Shown here: positions 1 through 6,427 of the stretch, one piece after another
Layout of the letters: every line of letters begins with the position of its first letter
How positions within the stretch are numbered: position 1 is the stretch's first letter
Source of the DNA: Chloroflexota bacterium
Lineage (GTDB): Bacteria; Chloroflexota; FW602-bin22; JAMCYS01
DNA: 6,452 bases
Assembly: GCA_021847625.1 (NCBI GenBank)
Contig: JAJZQK010000206.1
Location: 1-6,452 of the forward strand
Reading direction: 5' to 3'
Position numbers and translations under genes: made by a program
The notes under the pieces: model-generated
What the model was told of the DNA's origin: nothing
What the model saw: the letters and a program-made list of their open reading frames with translations, nothing else
The model's database searches: none

Positions 1-12
1 CCCCGCAGCCTT
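1..12. other. Left host flank
   Basis: Twelve bases of host DNA including the GCCTT duplication. Joined to the right flank with one GCCTT removed, this gives a 26-bp empty site. It is too short to assign to a gene. Confidence 0.85.
8..12. repeat. Left copy of 5-bp target-site duplication (GCCTT)
   Basis: GCCTT directly abuts the left terminal TGT and is repeated immediately after the right terminal ACA at 6434-6438. A 5-bp duplication is the hallmark of Tn7-like insertion. Confidence 0.93.
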
Positions 13-24
13 TGTAGGGTCTCA
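13..24 (+). repeat. Left terminal inverted repeat
   Basis: TGTAGGGTCTCA, identical over 12 bp to the reverse complement of 6422-6433. The outermost TGTAGG precedes the first 19-bp binding site by exactly 6 bp, the same offset as at the right end. TGT is the expected Tn7-family terminal trinucleotide. Confidence 0.95.
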
Positions 25-79
25 CAGTTGTTGAGCCAGTCTCACGGACAGTGAGCCTGCGTCTCACAGTTCGTGAGAC
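19..79 (+). repeat. Left-end array of three 19-bp putative TnsB binding sites
   Basis: Three 19-mers lie at 19-37, 39-57 and 61-79, with gaps of 1 and 3 bp. All share the outer half GTCTCA. The inner halves are TGAGCC, TGAGCC and TGAGAC, giving the palindromic plan GTCTCA-N7-TGAGAC, which is perfect at 61-79. Spacers are CAGTTGT, CGGACAG and CAGTTCG. Tn7 has three TnsB sites in its left end, which supports the same role here. The second and third sites overlap the 3' end of tniQ, whose stop is at 44-42. TnsB binding is inferred from position and repetition, not shown. Confidence 0.88.
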
Positions 80-2282
80 TGGCCAACATGGGGAGACTCT
101 TGGTGATGTGATGCCGTGTCGGCTCTCTGGCCGATCCGCCCTCCTGCAGCTGGTCTTGCCGCAGTCGCTCGATCTCCTGGCGAGAGAACCACCGCTGTTT
201 GCCGCCCATGTCCGCCAGTGGCGCAATCTTCCCTCTGTAGGCCAAACCGGCCAGCGTCGATCTCGTCACGCCAAGCAATGCGGCCGCTTCGCCGAAGGTC
301 AGCTGGTCAGTGCGCCACTGCACCAGGTAGGAGCGGTTGAAGAGGTAGCTGTGCGAGTCGTCGACCCCGGGACCGCTCACGGCGTGGAGCCGCCCGCGGC
401 GCGTCCACTTCTGGACGACAATCCGCCCGACGCCCAGCAGTGCCGCTGCCTCCCCGCTCGTGACATGGTCACGCCCAAAGGCGTCAACCATGGCTCGGTC
501 AAAGAAGTGGGCGTGCCCGCTGACAGGCACGGGTGTGAGCAACCCACGCTCCACAAGCCGCTGCAAGGCATCTCCAGTGATCCCGAGGCGGTGCGCTGCC
601 TCGAGGCGGTCGAGCCAACTGTTCTCGGCTTTGACCATGGCGGCGTGCGCCGCCACGTCGGTCCGGGTGAAGAGCAGGTCACCCAATCGCACGGGGGTGG
701 TTGCCGGATGGTAGGCCGGCAGTTTGCCGTCGGCCACCCGCGCCAGCAGCGCGGCGGCGTTGAGTCCCAGCACGTACAGGATCCGCGCTGCCCCGGCGAG
801 AGTCACGTAACCGCCCACTCCGACGGGTGAGGGTATCGCCCGCCCATCGGCCGGGGCTCCAGGGGGCAGGGGGATGACCCGCGCGGCCACCCGCGCGTGG
901 CAGGCGGTGATTGCCGCGCGGGTGAAGCGCCACCTCGGCGCCTCCTCGGCGAGTTGATGCGGGGGCGGCAGAAAGCCGCAGGCGATGAGGTCGGTCACGA
1001 CCCAGTAGGAGACGCCCAGCAGATCCGAGGCTTCGGTCAGCTTGAGCTGGTCGTGCCAGGCCTCACGCAAGGCGAGCACCTCCGTCCTGCTGAGCAGGAT
1101 GGGCGGCCCCGGACGCCCCGCGGCCAGTGCCTCGTACCCGGTCAGATGGCCGCTTCGGAGCAGGCGACCCAGCATCACCTGCCTGGTGCCGATGATGCGC
1201 GCAGCCTGGGTGAGGTTGAGGAAGGGCAGACGCGCAGCCAGGTCGCTGTCACGATGGCAGCGGCCCAACTGGCTCATCGAATGCACACGACCGTACCGGT
1301 CGAGTAGATACTGGTCGAAGGCCTCCTGCAAAAAGTCGAAGGCCTCGTGCCGCCAGCGCCGCCCGACCCAGGCGCTGTAGAAAGTGCCCAGCTTGGGCGC
1401 GAGGCCACCGCTGTTCTGCCCGCCGTCCCCCGCGTCCCGAGCCGTGTAGGCGTCCAGGAACTCGTGGAAGCCGCGTGGCCAGTGGAGCAACGCCTTGAGT
1501 GCGGTCGCGTACACAGAGTAACTCTGTGCTGGAGTAAGAAAGAACCCCGGTGCCACATCCTCCGCCCCTCGCGGCGAGCGATGCAGATACGGCCAGGACG
1601 CTCCGGCGCCCTGCACCAACAGGCGCAGCCCGTCGACGATGCGGTACGCCACCTTGGCCGGAAGGTCCGGCAAGGGGAAGGCCGAGTCTCGTGGAAGAGG
1701 CTCACTCAGCAGCCAGGACTGCATCACCTGTTGCGCGAACAGCCCGAGCGCATCCCCCTCGACCGACACGCTGGAACAGGTGGTCAGGTCGGCGCCACAG
1801 GCGCGACAGGTCGTGGCGACAATGTCGCGCACCGTCGGCGGCGCCCCACACCTCCCACAGCGATGGACGAGCAAGGACCGGTGACGCAGGCAGGCCGACA
1901 CGGCCACGGGGACCCAGAGGAGTCGATGATAGGCCGCTTCCGCCAGGCAGCGTGGGCAGAAGGCCCCGCGGGATTCCGCACGCAGCCGCTTCTGTAGCGA
2001 CCCGGTATCCAGCAAGGGCAAGGTGACACCGCCGGGCAAGGCAAGCTCCACGGCAGTTCTGCCCGGTGCCATGAGCGTCGGGGCGAAACGGTGGATCGTC
2101 GCCGCCCATAGGTCGGTGGCGGTGACACCGGTCAGCGTCTCCAGGCGTCGGTACGTCTCGGGATTTGTCGCGTAGCCCGGACGATCGCCAAGACGGTCGG
2201 GCGCCCGCTGACTGCCCAGCAGGAGACTCATCAAGAGGCCGGGTTGCCGGTCGTACCCGTTGGCCTCCTGCAGTCGTGCCAA
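42..2282 (-). CDS. tniQ: TniQ/TnsD-like target selector with about six tandem HTH units
   Basis: This is the likely target-site recognition protein, bridging a specific DNA site to TnsC. From the TTG at 2282 it is 746 aa. The TniQ domain covers ~1-170 and has zinc-binding pairs C109/C112, C131/H134, C142/C145 and C159/C162. A helical TnsD-like middle follows (~175-345). Residues ~355-708 contain about six repeated excisionase/MerR-like (HTH_17) winged-helix units, beginning near 355, 413, 493, 556, 607 and 661. The last two both contain GEAAALLGV. The start is uncertain. The family-conserved motif GESLPSWLARL begins upstream, at 2303, and LLLRRPPLED precedes it, yet no ATG, GTG or TTG lies in frame before the tnsC UGA. 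CTG at 2330 is the best rare alternative. The TTG would discard part of the conserved motif and has no ribosome binding site. The last codons lie within the left-end TnsB sites. Confidence 0.92.
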   Translation of the reverse strand: MARLQEANGYDRQPGLLMSLLLGSQRAPDRLGDRPGYATNPETYRRLETLTGVTATDLWAATIHRFAPTLMAPGRTAVELALPGGVTLPLLDTGSLQKRLRAESRGAFCPRCLAEAAYHRLLWVPVAVSACLRHRSLLVHRCGRCGAPPTVRDIVATTCRACGADLTTCSSVSVEGDALGLFAQQVMQSWLLSEPLPRDSAFPLPDLPAKVAYRIVDGLRLLVQGAGASWPYLHRSPRGAEDVAPGFFLTPAQSYSVYATALKALLHWPRGFHEFLDAYTARDAGDGGQNSGGLAPKLGTFYSAWVGRRWRHEAFDFLQEAFDQYLLDRYGRVHSMSQLGRCHRDSDLAARLPFLNLTQAARIIGTRQVMLGRLLRSGHLTGYEALAAGRPGPPILLSRTEVLALREAWHDQLKLTEASDLLGVSYWVVTDLIACGFLPPPHQLAEEAPRWRFTRAAITACHARVAARVIPLPPGAPADGRAIPSPVGVGGYVTLAGAARILYVLGLNAAALLARVADGKLPAYHPATTPVRLGDLLFTRTDVAAHAAMVKAENSWLDRLEAAHRLGITGDALQRLVERGLLTPVPVSGHAHFFDRAMVDAFGRDHVTSGEAAALLGVGRIVVQKWTRRGRLHAVSGPGVDDSHSYLFNRSYLVQWRTDQLTFGEAAALLGVTRSTLAGLAYRGKIAPLADMGGKQRWFSRQEIERLRQDQLQEGGSAREPTRHHITKSLPMLASLTNCETQAHCP

Positions 2283-2405
2283 CCAGGAGGGCAGCGACTC
2301 GCCATCCTCGAGTGGCGGTCTTCGGAGCAGGAGGCCGGGCCCGACCGGCCTGTCGGGATGTACCTCGGCCGGAGCGCGGGAGACCGGGCGGGCCTTGTCT
2401 GCCCC
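2283..2405 (-). other. tnsC-tniQ junction: open coding extension without a usual start codon
   Basis: These 123 bp form 41 codons in the same frame as both tnsC (stop UGA at 2408-2406) and tniQ, without another stop. About 80% of codons end in G or C, which looks like coding sequence. The translation ends LLLRRPPLEDGESLPSW, the expected start of a TniQ domain, so at least 2283-2333 is probably translated. How translation begins is unresolved. Options are a CTG start at 2330, readthrough of the UGA to make a TnsC-TniQ fusion, a frameshift, or a start codon lost by mutation or sequencing error. Confidence 0.6.
2332..2351 (-). promoter_or_regulatory. GC-rich hairpin at the tnsC-tniQ junction
   Basis: A perfect 7-bp stem, AGGCCGG / CCGGCCT, encloses a 6-base loop. 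On the mRNA it ends one base before the in-frame CTG at 2330 and lies ~55 nt after the tnsC UGA. It could modulate tniQ translation or a recoding event. In sequence this rich in GC it could also arise by chance. Confidence 0.35.
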
Positions 2406-3437
2406 TCAGTCGGGAGCACTCGCTCGACGGCGTGACCGCCTGGGATTGGTCCCAGCCGGGTCCGGCGCTCTTCTGGCAGCAACGGCCGTGGGCGAGAGCA
2501 CGCCGGCTGGCTCATCCCGACCGGGCACCTGCGGCGCCAGGAAGGGGTTGCCTCGGGGCGCCAGGTGCTTGGCCAGCCGCTTCTCGAAGGCGCACCACAG
2601 GTCGTCCAACTCGACGACGGCGGCGCCACGGTCCAGGGCCAGCAGTTGGGCGTAGCGCAGGAGGTTCATGACGTTGGCGACGACGCCACCGGTGGCCTGG
2701 TAGATCAGGCCGAGCAGCGACGCCCGGCTGATCTGGGCGCTGAGCGGCAGGCCGATGGCCTGCTCCGCCATCAGCACGAACCGGCCGAATTGCGCCACCG
2801 AGTCCGCGTCGGCAGTGTCCCAGGTGAACGGCGCCAGCGTTTCCCGGGCCGCGAACAGCCGCGACAGCTGGTCGTTGGCGCGCAGGATCCGCTCCACCTT
2901 GCCCTCGATTCCCACGACCAGGAAGGGCACGCCCGAGTTCTTGATCAGCACCTTCAGCCAGTCGGAGACCAGCGCCAGGATCTGGTCCCTCTCCCGGTCG
3001 ATGACATGGTGGAAGTCGTCGAGGATCACCAGTTCCACCTGGCAGGCGCCGAGCAGCTTGACCAGGCGTGCGTTCATGGCATCGAAGGTCCCCCGGTCGG
3101 CGGCCGGGTCGCCCAGCCGTTCCAGCATCGCGGAGGCCGCCCACTTGGGCCGGATCGGCGAGGGCGTCTCCACGTAGAGGACCGGGATCCGGCTCCCCGT
3201 CGCGGTCTCAATCCGGGGGAACGCCGCGGCGTAGCGCCTGACCAGGGTCGTCTTGCCCGTCCCGGTCGCGCCTTCCAGCGCCATGCACTGGGGTTCCTCG
3301 GCGAGATGCGAGAGTTGCTGACAGCGGGCGATCTCCCGGTGGAGGGCCTCCAGGCGTGGGTAGCTGATGAACGCCCCCTGGGCTCGCGCGATGGCGCTCG
3401 CCCCGTCGCCACCAACCATCTGCTTTGTCTCGATCAT
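2406..3437 (-). CDS. tnsC: TnsC/TniB-like AAA+ ATPase, transposition regulator
   Basis: TnsC is the ATP-dependent switch that assembles on target DNA and connects the target selector (TniQ) to TnsA/TnsB. The product is 343 aa. Walker A is GATGTGKTT (residues 56-64), Walker B is VELVILDDFHH (134-144), sensor 1 lies in PFLVVGIEG (171-179), and a likely arginine finger is in NDQLSRLFAAR (~R193). The size is nearer Tn5053 TniB than Tn7 TnsC (555 aa). GGGAGG ends 7 nt before the ATG at 3437, which overlaps the tnsB stop by 4 bp. The last ~38 residues (306-343) are rich in Pro, Ala and Arg and look like a flexible basic tail. The UGA stop at 2408-2406 is in the same frame as tniQ, with no further stop in between. 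Confidence 0.95.
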   Translation of the reverse strand: MIETKQMVGGDGASAIARAQGAFISYPRLEALHREIARCQQLSHLAEEPQCMALEGATGTGKTTLVRRYAAAFPRIETATGSRIPVLYVETPSPIRPKWAASAMLERLGDPAADRGTFDAMNARLVKLLGACQVELVILDDFHHVIDRERDQILALVSDWLKVLIKNSGVPFLVVGIEGKVERILRANDQLSRLFAARETLAPFTWDTADADSVAQFGRFVLMAEQAIGLPLSAQISRASLLGLIYQATGGVVANVMNLLRYAQLLALDRGAAVVELDDLWCAFEKRLAKHLAPRGNPFLAPQVPGRDEPAGVLSPTAVAARRAPDPAGTNPRRSRRRASAPD

Positions 3438-5509
3438 GCTTCATCCTCCCTGTGGCGAGGCTGCGGTCGCCGGCCACGCCGCTGCTCAAGCGACGTGAAA
3501 CTGAGCTGCCAACCAGGGGCCTCCGGGGTCAGGGAGGCCAGCAGCGCCTCCAGGGCCTCGTCCGGCACGCCGGTAGTCGGTTCCGGAGGAGCGACCTTCC
3601 CGCCCGGCGTCCCCGCCGGCCCGAGGTCGCGGAAGGGCGCGCCCCCGGTCGTCCAGCGCGCCGCGCGCGCATTGGTCCGCTTCCTCTCTCGCGCCTGCTC
3701 GACGATCTGTCCCATCGCCTGCTTGGCTCGACCCAGCCCCGCCAGGTCCACCCGGCCTTGCTCAGCCAAGGCCCTCTCCCGAATCAAGCGGTGTTTCCAC
3801 AGCGACAGGCCCCGAGTGTAGTCCGGCGCCAGGGCGGGCACCTCCAGATAGCGTCCGGCGAACTGGTCGAAGACGTGGATCCGGCTCAGATCGCCCGGAT
3901 GGTACTTCACCTTGACCTTCTCCCCGCGTTTCAGTCGGTCCCGGAGCGCGGACAACTCGTCACCGTTGTACCTGAGCGTCTCGAACTCGATGCCGTAGGG
4001 CTGCACCGTGCGTGTGGTTACCCGACCGAGCAGCACCTTCAGATCCTCAGCGCTGCCGGGCACGTAGGGCGTGAAGGCAAAGGGGTCCACGGTCAGCCTC
4101 GCCCACCGCCGCGCCGGGCTATCTCCCCCAAGCCCGGCATGGCGGTCCACCGCGTAGCGGTCGACGATGAAGAGGTGCAGCAGGCGGTCCAGGTCGCGCA
4201 TCGACAGGCAGGCCTGCTCGACGCTGTCGTAGTCGCCCCGGGCTCGGGGATTGGCGAAGGTCGTCCCGGGAAGGGTGGTGAACAGCCCGGTGTCCAGGGT
4301 GGCGAACGATCGCTCGATGCTACCCTTGAACTCGGGGGTTCTGATGGGAGCCTGCTGCAGGGTGATGCCCAGGGCCAAACAGGCGTCGCGCAGGTCGCTG
4401 CCCGTGAACTCCCAGCCGTTGTCGGTGACCAGCACAGCGGGAACGCCGTAGGCCAGCCAGTCGTGGGCGCAGCCGTACCGCTCCCGGCTGCCCTCCTTCG
4501 GACGGATGGCGTGGTAAAGGCACTCCATCACGGCGTAGTAGCTGAAGGGTTCGAAGCCGAGGTAGTAGCCGAGCGGGTAGCGCGTGGCGACGTCAAGGCA
4601 GTAGGTCAGGACCGGCCGCCCGAGCGGTAAATTGTCGTACTCGTCGATGACGATGACCGGAATGCGAGTGTGGTCGATCTCGACCCGAGAGAGCGGCCGG
4701 CGCGGTTCCTCGGCCTCGCCCCACTGGGCGAAGTGGCGCCGCGCCGCCCACCGTCCGTGCTTGGCGGTGAAGGTCGTCCGGGCGTCCAGCGCCGCGACCC
4801 GGCGGGCGACCGTTGCCCGGGAAGGGGTGGTGAGCTGCTCCGCCGGGGATCGAGCGACATTCTCCTCGGCCACCCGGCGCGCGACCTCGTGGTGAAGGTC
4901 GTCGATGGTCACCCGCTCGCGCCGAAGGTACTGGTCGTTGATGACCGCGTCGACCAGATCATCGACGTTGGCCAATCGGGGGCGAGCCTTCCCCCCGCGC
5001 CGGCCCGTAGCGGGGATCAGGGCGCGGAGGTCGTTGCCGAAGGCCTTGTACCGTGCCCGCCACCGGTAGACGGAGGAGACGCTGAGCGCCATCTGCAGAT
5101 TCCGGGTGGCTGCAGGACCGGCGGCCGACTCGGTTCGTACGGTGCGCATGCGCTCCTCGACGAGCTCTCGCGGCCACGCTCGGGAGTATTGGTCCAGCAG
5201 CGGCTGCAGCACGGCCAGGCGGTATTCGGCGATGGCCCGTAGTGGTGCCGGGTAGTCATCCCAGGGCAGGAAAGCCCCCACCGTGCCTTCGTCGTCCCCC
5301 GACAGGGGCTGCCGATGCCGGACTGCAGGCATGAAGGTCAGGCCGCCGTCGAAGAGAGCCTGCCGGAGCACCTGCTCGACAACGGTCTGCTCGACCCCCG
5401 TGGAAAGGTCCGTGATCTCGACCGTGTCGTTCGGCAGACAGCGGTTGATGGCGTACGCACTGCCCTGCCAGGTGAACCTGGCTCCGGTGACGAAGCGATA
5501 GCTACCCAT
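3434..5509 (-). CDS. tnsB: TnsB-like DDE transposase
   Basis: TnsB binds the end repeats, cuts the 3' ends of the element and joins them to target DNA. The product is 691 aa from the ATG at 5509, close to Tn7 TnsB (702 aa). The N-terminal ~240 residues hold the DNA-binding part, including a helix-turn-helix around LSVSSVYRWRARYKAFG (~142-158). The RNase H-fold catalytic core shows all three acidic residues: D279 in VEIDHTRI, D363 in LVTDNGWEF and E399 in KGSIERSF, a DD(35)E arrangement. A beta-barrel-like region follows (~500-560). The C-terminal tail (~570-691) is charged and low in complexity; in this family it recruits TnsC. The start is set by a strong ribosome binding site and the 8-bp overlap with tnsA. 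The stop overlaps the tnsC start as ATGA. No inactivating change is seen. Confidence 0.96.
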   Translation of the reverse strand: MGSYRFVTGARFTWQGSAYAINRCLPNDTVEITDLSTGVEQTVVEQVLRQALFDGGLTFMPAVRHRQPLSGDDEGTVGAFLPWDDYPAPLRAIAEYRLAVLQPLLDQYSRAWPRELVEERMRTVRTESAAGPAATRNLQMALSVSSVYRWRARYKAFGNDLRALIPATGRRGGKARPRLANVDDLVDAVINDQYLRRERVTIDDLHHEVARRVAEENVARSPAEQLTTPSRATVARRVAALDARTTFTAKHGRWAARRHFAQWGEAEEPRRPLSRVEIDHTRIPVIVIDEYDNLPLGRPVLTYCLDVATRYPLGYYLGFEPFSYYAVMECLYHAIRPKEGSRERYGCAHDWLAYGVPAVLVTDNGWEFTGSDLRDACLALGITLQQAPIRTPEFKGSIERSFATLDTGLFTTLPGTTFANPRARGDYDSVEQACLSMRDLDRLLHLFIVDRYAVDRHAGLGGDSPARRWARLTVDPFAFTPYVPGSAEDLKVLLGRVTTRTVQPYGIEFETLRYNGDELSALRDRLKRGEKVKVKYHPGDLSRIHVFDQFAGRYLEVPALAPDYTRGLSLWKHRLIRERALAEQGRVDLAGLGRAKQAMGQIVEQARERKRTNARAARWTTGGAPFRDLGPAGTPGGKVAPPEPTTGVPDEALEALLASLTPEAPGWQLSFTSLEQRRGRRPQPRHREDEA

Positions 5510-6173
5510 GGCGTCCCCTTCCTTCTGCATGCGGGCGCTGGTGCACCGGCAGCCAGACCGCCGTCTGACGCGAAACCTTGGCGTCGTCCAGGGGGATGAT
5601 GATCTCGTGGTGGTAGGCGAGGTGGAGGATGACCGGAAAGGGCGAGGCCGCAGGCTTGTCACGAGCCAACGCCTCGGCCAACCCGCCGAGCGTCGTCGGG
5701 CCTATGGCCGCGGCCAGGGTGGCCAGTACCTGGGCGCGGGCCTCGGGGGCGACCGGGCGGCGCGCGAACTGAGTCAGGAACTTCACGTTCTCCAGACGGA
5801 AGCCACCCCTGATCTCCCGCTCCGTCATGACCCGGAACTGGTAGCCGTGGGCCGGGCACCACGCCTCGGCGGCGGCGAACTTTCGGCGGTTGTCCTCGCT
5901 GTCCACCAGTGCCAGCGGCTTGCACTCCACCAGCAGATCCTGCCCGGCTTGCCGGACATGGAAATCGGGGGTGTAGCGATGGGTCTTCCCTTCGTGGGTG
6001 TAGGGGATGGTCAGAGGCTGTTCTTCGAAGGCGGCGACGTCCTCCTCGAAGTCCAGCAGCCAGAGGTAGTCGCACTCCAGCAGGCTCTCGTAGGCCACGC
6101 TCCTACGCATCCTGTAGGAGGCAAACCAGCCGATGGTGTTCCCGCCACGGTTGGACGGCCGACGGACCGGCAT
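5502..6173 (-). CDS. tnsA: TnsA-like transposon endonuclease
   Basis: TnsA is the restriction-enzyme-like half of the Tn7 transposase. It nicks the 5' ends of the transposon while TnsB cuts the 3' ends, so the element is excised completely. The product is 223 aa from the ATG at 6173, slightly shorter than Tn7 TnsA (273 aa). It opens with MPVRRPSNRGGN, a typical TnsA N-terminus. The expected active-site set is present: E29 in YESLLE, D70 in RYTPDF, and E83-x-K85 in LLVECK, i.e. a PD-(D/E)xK nuclease core. The C-terminal part (~residues 110-200) fits the TnsA domain that contacts TnsC. A GTG at 6233 would add 20 residues but lacks a ribosome binding site. The stop overlaps the tnsB start by 8 bp (ATGGGTAG), which implies coupled translation and matched amounts of the two subunits. 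Confidence 0.93.
   Translation of the reverse strand: MPVRRPSNRGGNTIGWFASYRMRRSVAYESLLECDYLWLLDFEEDVAAFEEQPLTIPYTHEGKTHRYTPDFHVRQAGQDLLVECKPLALVDSEDNRRKFAAAEAWCPAHGYQFRVMTEREIRGGFRLENVKFLTQFARRPVAPEARAQVLATLAAAIGPTTLGGLAEALARDKPAASPFPVILHLAYHHEIIIPLDDAKVSRQTAVWLPVHQRPHAEGRGRHG
5515..5524 (-). promoter_or_regulatory. Ribosome binding site deciding the tnsB start
   Basis: The purine run AAGGAAGGGG ends 5 nt before the ATG at 5509-5507. The ATG at 5530 and the open frame up to 5662 lack such a site, and that stretch is an out-of-frame shadow of tnsA. Confidence 0.7.
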
Positions 6174-6178
6174 GGCTA

Positions 6179-6184
6179 CCTCGC
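6179..6184 (-). promoter_or_regulatory. Ribosome binding site deciding the tnsA start
   Basis: GCGAGG lies 5 nt before the ATG at 6173-6171. The longer option, GTG at 6233-6231, has no purine-rich sequence upstream, and its extra 20 residues precede the family-typical N-terminus. This supports the ATG. Confidence 0.6.
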
Positions 6185-6245
6185 TTGCTGGACTGGCCAC
6201 CAGCGATGAAACCGGGCGTGGTACAATGGCCACCAGACAGTGATG

Positions 6246-6270
6246 TTGCCACCGTCACAGCGGTGGGCAA
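6246..6270 (-). promoter_or_regulatory. Hairpin in the tnsA leader
   Basis: An inverted repeat, TTGCCACCG - TCACAG - CGGTGGGCAA on the plus strand, gives a 9-bp stem with one bulged base and a 6-base loop. It lies between the predicted transcription start (~6285) and the tnsA start (6173), so the operon mRNA leader should carry it. It could be an RNA structure limiting transposase expression or a DNA operator. No U-tract follows, so it is not a simple terminator. Confidence 0.45.
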
Positions 6271-6291
6271 GCGCCGTCTGCCTATGGGGCC

Positions 6292-6320
6292 ACTGTAGGG
6301 TGAGATGGGGCTGGTGTCAA
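6292..6320 (-). promoter_or_regulatory. Sigma70-like promoter for the tns operon
   Basis: Read on the minus strand, a perfect -35 box TTGACA (6320-6315) is followed by a 17-bp spacer and a -10-like TACAGT (6297-6292, four of six matches to TATAAT). It points at tnsA and would start transcription near 6285. The -35 lies wholly inside the innermost 19-bp repeat (6314-6332), so transposase bound there should compete with RNA polymerase. The boxes and spacing are seen directly. Promoter activity and autoregulation are inferred. Confidence 0.65.
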
Positions 6321-6427
6321 TAACTGTGAGACAAGGACACGCAAACGCAGTGAAGCCGAGACGCAGGCGCACTATCCCTGAGACAAACAGGGCCGTCCGC
6401 ACCTCGCAGTCTCATTATCTTTGAGAC
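6314..6427 (-). repeat. Right-end array of four 19-bp putative TnsB binding sites
   Basis: Four 19-mers lie at 6409-6427, 6366-6384, 6344-6362 and 6314-6332, separated by 24, 3 and 11 bp. The terminus-facing half is TGAGAC in three and CGAGAC in one. The inward-facing halves drift: GTCTCA, GGCGCA, AACGCA and GTGTCA. The outer half therefore seems to be the constrained recognition element, and the same outer half (as GTCTCA) is invariant on the left. Four sites here against three on the left mirrors Tn7, although Tn7 packs its right end more tightly. The innermost site covers the -35 box of the operon promoter. Confidence 0.87.

Noticed and set aside
19..79. Regular repeats with spacers as a CRISPR array
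   Set aside because: Only three short palindromic 19-mers with gaps of 1-3 bp, matched by copies at the other end of the element. They are transposase sites, and no cas gene is present.
79..97. A fourth left-end binding site
   Set aside because: Only the inner half (GGAGAC) resembles the consensus. The outer half (CTGGCC), which is invariant in the other left sites, does not match.
51..830. Plus-strand open frame of 259 codons antisense to tniQ
   Set aside because: Opposite the HTH array. The repeated HTH units on the minus strand explain its openness.
2565..3821. Long plus-strand open frame (418 codons) antisense to tnsC and tnsB
   Set aside because: It lies opposite two strongly supported genes and crosses their junction, and its translation has no recognisable domain. 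Long antisense frames are expected at this GC content.
3425..4630. Plus-strand open frame of 401 codons antisense to tnsB
   Set aside because: It mirrors the transposase core with catalytic motifs on the other strand. No ribosome binding site or family resemblance.
5510..5662. 51-residue N-terminal extension of TnsB
   Set aside because: It is a Ser/Arg/Pro-rich frame lying within the tnsA C-terminal coding region. The ATG at 5509 has a strong ribosome binding site and gives a normal-length TnsB.
6174..6233. 20-residue N-terminal extension of TnsA from a GTG at 6233
   Set aside because: No ribosome binding site precedes the GTG. The ATG at 6173 has one and begins at the typical TnsA N-terminus.
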